DNA of 63,112 bases from assembly GCA_029255365.1 (NCBI GenBank), contig JAPFQF010000009.1, forward strand, positions 1-63,112. The letters are read 5' to 3'. A model generated the notes under the pieces. That model saw nothing but the letters and a program-made list of their open reading frames with translations, searched no databases and was not told the DNA's origin. The translations under genes and the position numbers were made by a program. Shown here piece by piece: positions 33,021 through 41,623 of the stretch; within the stretch, counting starts at the first letter, position 1, and the number at the start of each line of letters is the position of its first letter. Source of the DNA: Candidatus Nitrosopumilus sp. GTDB taxonomy: Archaea; Thermoproteota; Nitrososphaeria; Nitrososphaerales; Nitrosopumilaceae.

Positions 33021-33121
33021 CAAATCCTTAGAGGCTTGAACCTTTCTTGGTAATGAAATGAGATGCAAATCTGAATCCGTAAAGGCCTGAACCTTTCTCG
33101 AGGATAAAATGAGATGCAGAT
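33021..33121 (+). repeat. Two tandem ~50-bp direct repeats
   Basis: Copies at 33021-33070 and 33072-33121 share GAACCTTTCT and AAATGAGATGCA blocks and the AATCC start, with about 80% identity by eye. They lie in a ~230-bp gap without a gene. The rest of the gap is AT-rich. Confidence 0.55.
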
Positions 33122-33205
33122 AGAGAGGAATTTGAACTAAAAGTCAGACACCTTAAAACCATTAAAAATTAATCTGATTTTTCAGATTTAAGGAATGCCA
33201 ACTAA

Positions 33206-33460
33206 TCATTCTTGAGAATAGTCACATTTTGGGCATTTTTTGTCAATAACCCTAGAACCGCATTCCATGCATATTCCATCTCCGACAGCAGTTGCAATAG
33301 ATTGTCGTCTCTTTTCCACATACGTTTTGATTGTAAAAAATAGCAGTATTCCAATCAGTGCTGAATAGTGAAACGGGACATACTGTGTAATGCCAAGCAC
33401 GACTAGGAAAAGCCCTACAATTAGAATAATATCGCGTCTCTCAAATTTCAATAAATCCAA
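33206..33460 (-). CDS. Small membrane protein with C-terminal zinc ribbon
   Basis: 84 aa. One or two helices (IILIVGLFLVVLGITQYV and YSALIGILLFFTI) are followed by a basic stretch (EKRRQS). The C-terminal zinc ribbon has CMECGSRVIDKKCPKCDYS (two CxxC pairs). The ribbon should face the cytoplasm. No family is recognised beyond this architecture, which is common in archaea. Confidence 0.7.
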   Translation of the reverse strand: MDLLKFERRDIILIVGLFLVVLGITQYVPFHYSALIGILLFFTIKTYVEKRRQSIATAVGDGICMECGSRVIDKKCPKCDYSQE

Positions 33461-33602
33461 GGGATAAAATTATTCATAAAAACGTGCCTGAGCTCAGATC
33501 GTGAGACAAAATATTACATCATTTACAATCATTACTCTAACTCTTCCTCATTGCTCGGCAACCACAATAGGAATTCGATTTGATAATAAGATAATGGTAT
33601 GG

Positions 33603-33676
33603 TGGGATTGGAGTGATTTGAACACTCGATCTCTGCGTCCCAAACGCAGAATCATACCAAGCTAGACCACAATCCC
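33603..33676 (-). tRNA. tRNA-Pro (anticodon UGG)
   Basis: On the minus strand GGGATTG at the 5' end pairs with CAATCCC at the 3' end, followed by discriminator A; CCA appears to be encoded. The anticodon stem TCTGCG/CGCAGA encloses loop TTTGGGA, so the anticodon is TGG. The T arm has GTTCAAATC. 74 nt, with no intron seen. Confidence 0.95.
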
Positions 33677-33748
33677 AGTATGCCATAAAAATTACCCAAT
33701 TTAAGCTTCACAGATAATCATTTTAAAGGTAAAATCAGGATCGAAATC

Positions 33749-34645
33749 GTGCAAACAGAGCAATATCTCAAGGCAGGAAAAATTGCATCGGAAATAAGGG
33801 AGATGGTGCGAGTAAAGGATTGGATAGGTAAGACGGTTTTTGAGATTTGTGAAGAGGTGGAAGGAGAGATAATAAAGAGAGGTGCAAAATGTGCGTTTCC
33901 AGTTAATGCCAGCATAAATGAAATTGCAGCTCATTATACTGCAGAACCAAACGACCCAATTACAATCAAGGACACGGATTTGGTGAAAATTGATCTCGGG
34001 GTGCAAATTGACGGATACATAGCAGATACTGCCGTAACTGTTTGCTATGATGCCCAGTTTGACGGATTGGTTCAAGCTGCAGAAGAGGCATTGGCAAATG
34101 CGATGTCAATGGTAAAAACAGGTGTCAAAGCAAGTGACGTTGGGCGAACTATTGAAACAACGATTAAAAAAATGGGATTCAAACCCATTGCAAATCTCAG
34201 CGGTCATTCATTGGATCAATACACAATACATGCCGGGAAATCAATTCCAAACATTTGGTCAATTGGAGGATTTACACTTTCAGAAGATACAGCTTATGCG
34301 TGTGAACCGTTTGTAACAACGGAGCAAGGCGGAGGGTTTGTCAGAAACGGGCAAATAAAAAATATTTTTGCGTTAAATTCACGAAAGAAAACAAAAAATG
34401 AAGAGGCAGACAGGCTGCTGGATTTCATATGGGAGAATTGCAACATGTTGCCATTTGCGTTGAGGTGGATTACAAAAGAGTGGGAAGAAAAGAAAGCAAG
34501 GGAACTGCTGGATTTTCTGGTAAAGAAAAAATCAGTCCAGGCATACCCGATACTGATCGAGATAAACGAGCAAAGAGTCGCACAGGCAGAACACACATTC
34601 ATTCCTAACGAGAACGGCGTCACTGTAACAACTAAAGCAGAGTAA
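33749..34645 (+). CDS. map: Methionine aminopeptidase, type II
   Basis: 298 aa from a GTG start. The metal ligands can be followed: the two Asp in IDLGVQIDGYIADTAVTV, His in LSGHSLDQYTIHAG, Glu in EDTAYACEPF, and Glu near the end in QRVAQAEHTFIP. The ~60-residue helical insertion that marks type II enzymes is present (residues about 205-265). It removes the initiator Met from nascent proteins. Two small zinc-ribbon genes follow. Confidence 0.93.
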   Translation: MQTEQYLKAGKIASEIREMVRVKDWIGKTVFEICEEVEGEIIKRGAKCAFPVNASINEIAAHYTAEPNDPITIKDTDLVKIDLGVQIDGYIADTAVTVCYDAQFDGLVQAAEEALANAMSMVKTGVKASDVGRTIETTIKKMGFKPIANLSGHSLDQYTIHAGKSIPNIWSIGGFTLSEDTAYACEPFVTTEQGGGFVRNGQIKNIFALNSRKKTKNEEADRLLDFIWENCNMLPFALRWITKEWEEKKARELLDFLVKKKSVQAYPILIEINEQRVAQAEHTFIPNENGVTVTTKAE

Positions 34646-34662
34646 ACCAGAAGTGAAAGAAT

Positions 34663-34776
34663 TTGAATGATGAAGTAAGACCATGCCCTAAATGTGGTGG
34701 ATTTATGTTCAGAGAGCAAGGAGAAGAGGCATCATGGTTTTGTCCATCTTGCAATGTAAAATACAAAACAGAGTAA
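34663..34776 (+). CDS. Tiny zinc-ribbon protein
   Basis: 37 aa from a TTG start, 17 bp after the methionine aminopeptidase gene. RPCPKCGGFMFRE and ASWFCPSCNVKYK form a complete two-CxxC zinc ribbon. Similar stand-alone ribbons in archaea often bind nucleic acid or transcription or translation machinery. The role is unknown. Confidence 0.6.
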   Translation: MNDEVRPCPKCGGFMFREQGEEASWFCPSCNVKYKTE

Positions 34777-34784
34777 TCTAAAAA

Positions 34785-34967
34785 TTATTGCTCAATGGTT
34801 TCGCCAAAGATTTTTTCAATCATAGTTAATCCGTCACAAGAAGTGCATTTGGATATTTCTGCAAATAGCACGTCGCCGTCGCGATATTTTCTTTTAGTTG
34901 ATGTTCCACACTTGGCGCATTGTTCTACAGAATATTCAGCGGTGGTTTTTTTCTTTGAGAAAATCAT
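34785..34967 (-). CDS. Small zinc-ribbon protein
   Basis: 60 aa. EQCAKCGTSTKRKYRDGD and ISKCTSCDGLTMIEKIFGE give a ribbon of two CxxC pairs. The start overlaps the stop of the upstream DUF1512 gene (ATGA), so the two are translationally coupled. It probably works with the DUF1512 membrane protein. Confidence 0.72.
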   Translation of the reverse strand: MIFSKKKTTAEYSVEQCAKCGTSTKRKYRDGDVLFAEISKCTSCDGLTMIEKIFGETIEQ

Positions 34968-36085
34968 TGGGTGACACCCGACGTATTTCCAACACCGATA
35001 ACCACTATTGATTGGCCTGCCCTGGTGTTTTCACGAATCATTTCATGGACTTGTATACTAACATCCTCTGCAGTATCAGCAATTTCTCTAGTCATCAAAG
35101 TTATCGCCTCTTTGACAGATTGTTTCACAACGATTGAAAATATCGGAATCTTGTTGATTGTCGCCACGGCTTCAATTTGGAATCTCTCAGTGCCAATTCC
35201 CCCAATAGCCGCACCAAAGCCTTGAGCAATCGATGCGGAATCTTCACCCTCCATTTTCAATGCAGCGTCAATCATTATTATCGTGTCAATTTTATTTTCA
35301 GAGACGATTTTTTCCAGCCCATCAGCAGGCCTTCCCACGGTAGAACCTGGCCCTTCAGCTTTTATCAGAAATAATTTCCTGTCTTCAAAATCAGTTTTTG
35401 CAAGTGAAGTTTGAAAAGCGATTGTTTCTTTTTTATTATTTATCATCATTTTTCCAACAACCATCGGACCAATCCCATCCCCTACAGGCTGACCTGTTTT
35501 AAATGCGGGAATTGCTTCCTTCATCGCTTCTGCATGCTCCATTATAAAAGGAAGAATCATCTGCAAAGGCAAAATCAACGGATAGTTGTTTTGTTTTTTA
35601 GCAGTCAAGAACATGTGATTCATGATTTTGTAAATCATTTGTAATGACGAGGCAATTTCAAGCAAAGTTTGTACTTTGGTCAGTTCGACATCAGTCATTT
35701 CAGGAGAAAGTAATTTTACATGTTCTCGAGTGTAATCCTCCCTGGACCTCACTGTATGTCTAACCTTGTCAACAATTCCGTTAGGATCCATATCCACGGG
35801 CATTATAGTGAAATAATCCAAAAACTTGTCAATTTTTTTTTCAGGATCATTTTTTGCATTTAGGTTGTTTTTCACATAATTAATCAATTCGATTCTAGAA
35901 TATTCTCTAAAACTTTCCAATTTTTTGATTCCTTTTTTAATTTCCCTTGAAGTAACAAACAGCTGAATTTGTTGCCCGTAAAATACAAAAAGAATTATCG
36001 GAAGAATCCACACCACCATCATTAACGGGTTTGAGTCATCGCTCATCGAAAACAGTTGATCAAAATCAAAACTTGTGAAATTCAC
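34964..36085 (-). CDS. DUF1512 family membrane-anchored protein
   Basis: 373 aa. One N-terminal helix (MMVVWILPIILFVFYGQQIQ) is followed by a large cytoplasmic domain. Features include IMPVDMDPNGIVDKVRHTV, GQPVGDGIGPMVVGKMM and GPGSTVGRPADGLEKIV. This matches DUF1512, an archaeal family of unknown function. It ends IVVIGVGNTSGVTQ. It is coupled to the zinc-ribbon gene at 34967 and divergent from TBP. Confidence 0.8.
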   Translation of the reverse strand: MNFTSFDFDQLFSMSDDSNPLMMVVWILPIILFVFYGQQIQLFVTSREIKKGIKKLESFREYSRIELINYVKNNLNAKNDPEKKIDKFLDYFTIMPVDMDPNGIVDKVRHTVRSREDYTREHVKLLSPEMTDVELTKVQTLLEIASSLQMIYKIMNHMFLTAKKQNNYPLILPLQMILPFIMEHAEAMKEAIPAFKTGQPVGDGIGPMVVGKMMINNKKETIAFQTSLAKTDFEDRKLFLIKAEGPGSTVGRPADGLEKIVSENKIDTIIMIDAALKMEGEDSASIAQGFGAAIGGIGTERFQIEAVATINKIPIFSIVVKQSVKEAITLMTREIADTAEDVSIQVHEMIRENTRAGQSIVVIGVGNTSGVTQ

Positions 36086-36181
36086 TAGTATCGGGATCTT
36101 TTAGAACCAAATTAAAGCATTCGTCCCAACATCAAAGACCAAGATTGGAAAAAGCATTCTTGTGAGTAGATAATGCCGAGT

Positions 36182-36191
36182 ATTTTTAATA
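36182..36191 (+). promoter_or_regulatory. TATA-like element of the TBP gene
   Basis: ATTTTTAATA lies about 30 nt before the TBP start codon at 36217, suiting a leaderless or near-leaderless transcript. Confidence 0.4.
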
Positions 36192-36216
36192 TGGTTCGAA
36201 CACAAAAAAGCCGAAC

Positions 36217-36777
36217 ATGCCACAAACAAAACCCTTCATAAGCGTAGAAAATGTGGTAGCCTCGGCAGACGTAATGCAGAAAATGGACTTGAATGATATA
36301 ACTAGAAAATTTCCAGATGTAGAATATCACCCAGATCGATTCCCAGGGCTAGTTTTCAGGTTAAAGATTCCAAAGACGGCAACGCTGATTTTCACTTCAG
36401 GTAAAATGGTGTGTACAGGTTCAAAATCAGAAGTGTTGGCCAGAAAAGCGGTGAAAACAGTAGTGCAAAATCTTCGGAAGGGTGGAATCGCAGTCAAGAA
36501 AGACGCAGTAGTGACAATACAGAACATTGTCGCATCCATCAACCTAGGTGGAAAAATCCACTTGGAGAAAGCTGCCAGAACATTGCCCAGAAGCATGTAC
36601 GAGCCAGAACAATTCCCTGGACTGATTCACAGAATGCTAGATCCAAAGACAGTCATTTTATTATTCTCATCAGGAAAACTTGTCTGTACAGGAGCTAAAC
36701 ACGAGGAGGACGTATATCGGTCTGTGAATAATTTACATGCATTACTGGAAGAAAAAGAATTAATGCTTTATGACTGA
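36217..36777 (+). CDS. tbp: TATA-box-binding protein
   Basis: 186 aa, composed of two direct repeats of about 90 residues. The first has ISVENVVASADV...FPGLVFRLKIPKTATLIFTSGKMVCTG; the second has VTIQNIVASINLGG...FPGLIHRMLDPKTVILLFSSGKLVCTG. This is the saddle fold of TBP. It binds promoter TATA boxes and recruits TFB (gene at 19028). The C-terminus (LEEKELMLYD) is acidic, as in many archaeal TBPs. Confidence 0.97.
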   Translation: MPQTKPFISVENVVASADVMQKMDLNDITRKFPDVEYHPDRFPGLVFRLKIPKTATLIFTSGKMVCTGSKSEVLARKAVKTVVQNLRKGGIAVKKDAVVTIQNIVASINLGGKIHLEKAARTLPRSMYEPEQFPGLIHRMLDPKTVILLFSSGKLVCTGAKHEEDVYRSVNNLHALLEEKELMLYD

Positions 36778-36859
36778 CACCGCAAGTCAAAAACTCATTT
36801 CGTTAATCTTCAATTACAGAATATTCAAAAACAATACATGTATGGATAATCTGAAAAGA

Positions 36860-37189
36860 TTATTTTATCGGGCTGCCCAACGGGACATCCCCTGTGACAG
36901 TCAACCAAAACGGCTTATCATCAACGTCAGCTGCCAGCAACATTGCATTTGATTCAACTCCTGCCATTGTTTTAGGTTCGAGATTTGCAAGAACAATCAC
37001 AGTTTTCCCCACAATGTCTTCGGGTTGAAAATACTGCGCACCGCCAATAATGACATCACGTTGATCGTCATCTCCCAAATCAATCGTGCCTTTGATAATT
37101 CTGGATTTCCCTTCAATTGGCTCAGTTGCAATGATTTTTGCGACCCGAATGTCCAACTTTGCAAAATCGTCATATGATACAGTGGTCAT
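36860..37189 (-). CDS. tRNA-binding OB-fold protein (MetRS beta-subunit/CsaA-like)
   Basis: 109 aa. DFAKLDIRVAKIIATEPIEGK opens the fold. QYFQPEDIVGKTVIVLANLEPKTMAGVESNAMLLAA is the hallmark of the EMAP-II-like tRNA-binding domain found at the C-terminus of MetRS or as a separate subunit. Here it is free-standing. It should deliver or hold tRNA for methionyl-tRNA synthetase, whose catalytic gene is not in this window. Confidence 0.85.
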   Translation of the reverse strand: MTTVSYDDFAKLDIRVAKIIATEPIEGKSRIIKGTIDLGDDDQRDVIIGGAQYFQPEDIVGKTVIVLANLEPKTMAGVESNAMLLAADVDDKPFWLTVTGDVPLGSPIK

Positions 37190-37229
37190 GATTAATCTTA
37201 ATTGTTCCCGTTAAAATGAATTCCGGATT

Positions 37230-37445
37230 TCATTGTAAATCTTTTTTGTTAATTCCACTTGTTTCAATCTCATATCTCAAAGCTGCAGGAATTTCCATGT
37301 ACTTTTTGTTAACAAGTTGAATTATTTGATCTTCAGGAACGTTGACTTTTTTCAACAGATTCCCCCGCTGGTGGGCATACGCATTTTTCCAAAAGCCAGC
37401 ACCATCCAAAGTTTCAATTTTTGCCATGTATCTCGTGAACCTCAT
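37230..37445 (-). CDS. Small protein of unknown function
   Basis: 71 aa (an internal ATG would give 65). It reads MAKIETLDGAGFWKNAYAHQ and continues through VPEDQIIQLVNKKYMEIPAAL. It is soluble, with mixed charge and no Cys. No family recognised. It lies 40 bp upstream of the tRNA-binding protein gene on the same strand, so co-transcription is likely. Confidence 0.6.
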   Translation of the reverse strand: MRFTRYMAKIETLDGAGFWKNAYAHQRGNLLKKVNVPEDQIIQLVNKKYMEIPAALRYEIETSGINKKDLQ

Positions 37446-37566
37446 TTTCTTTTAAATTTTAAGTGACTGTGACCGAAGAATGGCAAACGCCATTGGAACT
37501 GGAGTTAATGTTCCGGATTTTAGGCATGTTACCGATCACAGTCTACTTGAATTGTCGTGTGATCTA

Positions 37567-37576
37567 ATATATTTAA
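37567..37576 (+). promoter_or_regulatory. TATA box for the SRPBCC gene
   Basis: ATATATTTAA lies about 28 nt before the ATG at 37600, the spacing of a leaderless archaeal transcript. Confidence 0.5.
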
Positions 37577-37599
37577 TGCGGAACCCATGAGGGTAACAG

Positions 37600-38016
37600 A
37601 TGGCTACAATAGAAGTAGAGATAGAAATCAATTCAACCATAGACAAAGTGTGGGAGGTTGTTTCAGACATAGACAATGAGCCAAAATTTTGGAGGGGTAC
37701 AAAGGAAGTCAAAAATATCTCCAAGGAAGGAAACACAGTCAACAGAGAAATAACGATAGCCTTCAGGGATCAGAAATGTTTGCAACAGGTGAAAATATAT
37801 CCAAAAGAAAGGATAGAGGCTAGATTCACCAAAGGGATAATTGAAGGTAAGAAAACAATGTCCGTCACAGCCAAGGGTGGGAAAACAATGCTTTCGACAT
37901 ACTGGGATATCAAACTGACAGGTGTGATGGGGATGTTTACGAGCATGATTAAAAATCACATCAAAAGTGGAACTGAGCAGGCCATGCAAAGCATCAAAGA
38001 AGAAATCGAGCGATAA
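37600..38016 (+). CDS. SRPBCC (START-like/polyketide cyclase-type) domain protein
   Basis: 138 aa. It begins ATIEVEIEINSTIDKVWEVV, then SDIDNEPKFWRGTKEVKNIS. It ends with a long helix after GMFTSMIKNHIKSGTEQAMQ. This is the beta-strand, two-helix, sheet, long-helix order of SRPBCC ligand-binding folds. The ligand is unknown, often a hydrophobic molecule. It lies 5 bp before the glycosyltransferase gene and is probably in its operon. Confidence 0.8.
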   Translation: MATIEVEIEINSTIDKVWEVVSDIDNEPKFWRGTKEVKNISKEGNTVNREITIAFRDQKCLQQVKIYPKERIEARFTKGIIEGKKTMSVTAKGGKTMLSTYWDIKLTGVMGMFTSMIKNHIKSGTEQAMQSIKEEIER

Positions 38017-38021
38017 GGTTT

Positions 38022-39230
38022 ATGGATTTATTATCAGATGTTTTCAATTATGCGTTAACTGCCATTTTGATAGGAATTTCAGGAGCATGGATATTTTTAC
38101 TGAAATCAATGATTGATTCTTTTAGATTAACACCACATTTGGATAAATTTGAAAACACATCAAAGACAAATCCCAAAGTCTCAATAATTTTGCCAGCTAG
38201 AAACGAAGAAGAATTCATCGCAAAGTGTTTGGACTCTCTAATCAAACAAGATTACAAAAATTACGAAATCATAGTGATTGATGATTCGTCAGAAGACTCT
38301 ACAGGAAAAATAATTTCAGAGTATGCAAAAAAATATCCAAACGTCATCCCAGTTTCTGCCAGACCAAAGCCAGACGGATGGATGGGGAAAAATTGGGCAT
38401 GCATGGAAGGATACAGCAAAGCAACCGGAGAATTATTGCTATTTACAGACGCCGATACAAAGCATGCTGAAAATGTCATAACGTTGGCAGTGTCACATTT
38501 GAATTCATTTGACTTGGATGCATTGTCAGCAATACCAAAAATGCTTACTTTTGATTTTTGGACAAAGATCACACTTCCAATGATTTCAACATTTTTGCAT
38601 ACTAGATTTTCAGCACTAAACGTGAATGACCCTTCAAAGAAAACAGCGTATTTCTTTGGAAGCTTTTTCATCATAAAGAAAAAGACATACGAGGAAGTAG
38701 GAATGCATGAGGGCGTAAAACACGAGATAATTGAAGACGGAGCTCTGGGTAAAAAAGTAAAAGATTCAGGTCACAAAATGAAAATTGTCAGGGGTGATCA
38801 TCTAATCGACGCCGTTTGGGCACGAGACAGAGTCACATTATGGAACGCGCTGAAAAGACTGATGGTTCCGCTATACCTGCAAAGTGAAAAAATTGCAATC
38901 GGAAGTTTTTTTGCAACATTGTTTTTATTGTTCATACCATTTCCAATTTTTGCAACATCAATGTTGCTACCATTGGACACTGCATCTGCAAAGATGCTGT
39001 GTATTTCAGCAGCACTTGCATCAATTTTGATCTACGTTGCCGCAATAATTGAAACCAAGTTTCTGCTAAAATTAAGATTGATTCATGCCGCATGTGCGCC
39101 GTTAGGAAGTTTGGTGGTTGTTTTGGGATTTTTAAGCGGGTTGTTGCAAGCCAAGAGGGCATCTTCAGTGACATGGAGAGGAAGAAATTATTCGATGAAA
39201 GATCATACTCAAAGTTCAATCAGAGTATAG
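38022..39230 (+). CDS. Membrane glycosyltransferase, family 2
   Basis: 402 aa. An N-terminal helix precedes the GT-A domain: VSIILPARNEEEFIAKCLDSL, EIIVIDDSSEDSTGKI, LLLFTDADTKH (the DxD-type motif) and EIIEDGALGKKVKDSGH. Two to four helices follow from about residue 290. The architecture fits lipid or cell-surface glycan synthesis (hopanoid/carotenoid-type glycosyltransferases share it). The product is not readable from sequence. Confidence 0.87.
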   Translation: MDLLSDVFNYALTAILIGISGAWIFLLKSMIDSFRLTPHLDKFENTSKTNPKVSIILPARNEEEFIAKCLDSLIKQDYKNYEIIVIDDSSEDSTGKIISEYAKKYPNVIPVSARPKPDGWMGKNWACMEGYSKATGELLLFTDADTKHAENVITLAVSHLNSFDLDALSAIPKMLTFDFWTKITLPMISTFLHTRFSALNVNDPSKKTAYFFGSFFIIKKKTYEEVGMHEGVKHEIIEDGALGKKVKDSGHKMKIVRGDHLIDAVWARDRVTLWNALKRLMVPLYLQSEKIAIGSFFATLFLLFIPFPIFATSMLLPLDTASAKMLCISAALASILIYVAAIIETKFLLKLRLIHAACAPLGSLVVVLGFLSGLLQAKRASSVTWRGRNYSMKDHTQSSIRV

Positions 39231-39256
39231 CAATCCTTTTAGATAGAAAATAAGGA

Positions 39257-40411
39257 ATGAAGAATCTTATGGACAAATCAGGAGTCTTTGTAGGCGGGGT
39301 CATAGGGGCTGCAATTGTAGTAGCCATAGTCGCAGTGTTGTTTATCTCGCCACCAGAATCACTAAAGCCAAACATTATTGCAAGTAATGACGATTCAGAT
39401 AATGCGATTGAAAAAACAGCATCATCATTTTCAAAAAGTTTATCGCTAATTGAAATTTTTGAAAAATCAGAGCCAGGAGTAGTAAGAGTCAACGTTCAAA
39501 GAGGCGAATCAGGAGAGGCTACGGGCGGAGTAGGTTCTGGTTTTGTTTTTGACAAAAAAGGTCACATAGTAACAAACGCCCACGTTGTAAAAGAGGCAAG
39601 CAAAGTAGTAGTTACGTTTCTTGACGGCAGATCATATAATGCAGAAATTATTGGAACTGATGAATACACGGACATTGCCATAATCAAAGTCAATGCAGAT
39701 TTATCTCTATTACAGCCATTATACATCGGAGATTCTTCCAATCTCAAAGTAGGGGAGCAAATAGCAGCAATCGGAAACCCCTTCGGGCTGTCAGGTTCCA
39801 TGACTTCGGGAATTGTAAGCCAGTTAGGCAGATTACTCCCATCAGGTTCAGGATATTCCATCCCAGACGTAATTCAAACAGATGCGGCAATCAATCCAGG
39901 GAATTCCGGGGGGCCGCTGTTGAACATGCGCGGAGAGATAGTTGGAATCAACACAGCAATACAGTCAGCGACAGGGGAATTCACAGGTGTCGGATTTTCA
40001 ATTCCATCACAGACAGTTGCAAAAATCGTTCCGACATTGATTGAGAAAGGAGAATACAAACACCCATGGATAGGAATTTCGGGCAGAGACATTGATCCGG
40101 ACATGGCAAGCGTTCTGAATCTAAAAAATGCGGTGGGATTTCTAGTGATTACAGTGGTGGAGGATAGCCCAGCGTTTGATGCAGGATTGGTTGGTTCGGA
40201 TAAAACCGTCGAAGTCGACGGAATAAACTACCAAGTAGGCGGAGACATCATTCTATCAGTGGATGGGAAAGAGGTCAGAAAAATTGACGATATTTTGATT
40301 CATCTGCAAAGAACAAAATCAGTAGGGGATGAAATGATTTTAGAAATCTTAAGAGACGGAAGGACTACAAACATCTCAATTACACTAGATGAAAGACCAA
40401 ACGGAAATTAA
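39257..40411 (+). CDS. HtrA/DegP-type serine protease with PDZ domain
   Basis: 384 aa. An N-terminal anchor (VFVGGVIGAAIVVAIVAVLFI) is followed by a trypsin-like domain. The catalytic triad is His in VTNAHVV, Asp in YTDIAIIK and Ser in NPGNSGGPLL. A C-terminal PDZ domain follows (IGISGRDIDPDMASVLNLK...DDILIHLQR). Acting outside the membrane, HtrA proteases degrade or chaperone damaged exported proteins. Confidence 0.93.
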   Translation: MKNLMDKSGVFVGGVIGAAIVVAIVAVLFISPPESLKPNIIASNDDSDNAIEKTASSFSKSLSLIEIFEKSEPGVVRVNVQRGESGEATGGVGSGFVFDKKGHIVTNAHVVKEASKVVVTFLDGRSYNAEIIGTDEYTDIAIIKVNADLSLLQPLYIGDSSNLKVGEQIAAIGNPFGLSGSMTSGIVSQLGRLLPSGSGYSIPDVIQTDAAINPGNSGGPLLNMRGEIVGINTAIQSATGEFTGVGFSIPSQTVAKIVPTLIEKGEYKHPWIGISGRDIDPDMASVLNLKNAVGFLVITVVEDSPAFDAGLVGSDKTVEVDGINYQVGGDIILSVDGKEVRKIDDILIHLQRTKSVGDEMILEILRDGRTTNISITLDERPNGN

Positions 40412-40453
40412 TTCAATACAAGCATAAATACCTCTTAGCAAGAAATCATTCTA

Positions 40454-41623
40454 TTGAACGATCTTATCTTTGATTCAGAGAGTTTAAACAACATTTTAGA
40501 GAACAAATCAGTTTCTCGTCAGGAGGTTATCGAGATTTACAAAAAAGCAGTAAAAAATCCAAATGACCTGTTCCAAGTTTCACAGAATTTAAGAAGAAAA
40601 TTTAAAAAAGATTATGTGACATTTTCTAAAAAAGCATTTTTCAACATTGTGAATCTCTGTAAAGACACATGCTCTTATTGCACTTACAAGTCTGAACCGG
40701 GGGAAGCAAAACTTTCTTTGATGTCAAAGCAACAGATATTAGAATTGCTATCACTTGCAAGAAAATACAAATGCGTGGAAGCGCTTTTTGTCACTGGCGA
40801 ACAACCAGAACAGAGATACCAAGAGGCCAGAGACTGGCTAAAAGAGAACGGGTTCAAATCCACAGCAGAATATCTGGTTCATTCCTCAGAACTTGCATTA
40901 GGTATGGGATTATTCCCACATACGAATGCAGGGAACCTAAATTATGAGGAGATGAAAGAGTTGAGGAAAACAAACGTGTCAATGGGAATAATGTTAGAAA
41001 ATGTCAGTGAGAGGTTAACTGAAAAAGGTATGCCACACCATTTGGCAGCAAGTAAAAGACCAAAAGCAAGATTGGAGATTTTAGAAAATTCTGGAAAACT
41101 AGGCATCCCAATGACTACAGGCATTCTCGTAGGCATTGGGGAAACAATTGAGGAGATAGTTGATTCGTTGTTTGCAATAAAACAACTTAACGATAAACAT
41201 GGAAATATTCAAGAGGTGATTTTACAAAACTTTCAACCAAAACAAGATACACGGATGAAGGACGAGCCATCAGCCGATGAAAAGTATTTCAAACTGGTTG
41301 TTGCGTTATCAAGAATCATCATGCCGCAAATGAACATACAGATTCCGCCAAATCTATCTCCAAAATCATATCAGAGTTTTTTATCGGTCGGGATAAACGA
41401 TTGGGGGGGAATATCGCCACTTACACCAGATTTTGTAAATCCGGAATTCTCCTGGCCTAAAATAGACAAAGTAGAAGAGAATTCAAAAAAAGCAGGCTTT
41501 GATTTAAAATGCAGATTTCCAATATACCCAGAATACTTTTCTTTTATCAGTAAAGAGTTAAGAGACAAGATATCAGTCATTGAAAATGAGGAAGGATTCG
41601 TAAAAGAGGAGTATTGGAGATGA
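40454..41623 (+). CDS. cofG: 7,8-didemethyl-8-hydroxy-5-deazariboflavin (Fo) synthase subunit 1
   Basis: 389 aa from a TTG start. The radical-SAM cluster motif is CKDTCSYCTY (C-x3-C-x2-C). GEQPEQRYQEARDWL and GIMLENVSERL...GMPHHLA are CofG-specific. Together with CofH it builds the F420 chromophore Fo from a flavin precursor and tyrosine. The cofH start overlaps the cofG stop (ATGA). Confidence 0.93.
   Translation: MNDLIFDSESLNNILENKSVSRQEVIEIYKKAVKNPNDLFQVSQNLRRKFKKDYVTFSKKAFFNIVNLCKDTCSYCTYKSEPGEAKLSLMSKQQILELLSLARKYKCVEALFVTGEQPEQRYQEARDWLKENGFKSTAEYLVHSSELALGMGLFPHTNAGNLNYEEMKELRKTNVSMGIMLENVSERLTEKGMPHHLAASKRPKARLEILENSGKLGIPMTTGILVGIGETIEEIVDSLFAIKQLNDKHGNIQEVILQNFQPKQDTRMKDEPSADEKYFKLVVALSRIIMPQMNIQIPPNLSPKSYQSFLSVGINDWGGISPLTPDFVNPEFSWPKIDKVEENSKKAGFDLKCRFPIYPEYFSFISKELRDKISVIENEEGFVKEEYWR

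Noticed and set aside
33021-33121. Possible CRISPR repeats
   Set aside because: Only two imperfect copies lie directly next to each other without spacers, and no cas gene is present.
37446-37599. Two overlapping short frames (34 and 36 codons) before the SRPBCC gene
   Set aside because: Both overlap each other and the probable TATA box and show no recognisable protein features; chance frames are more likely.
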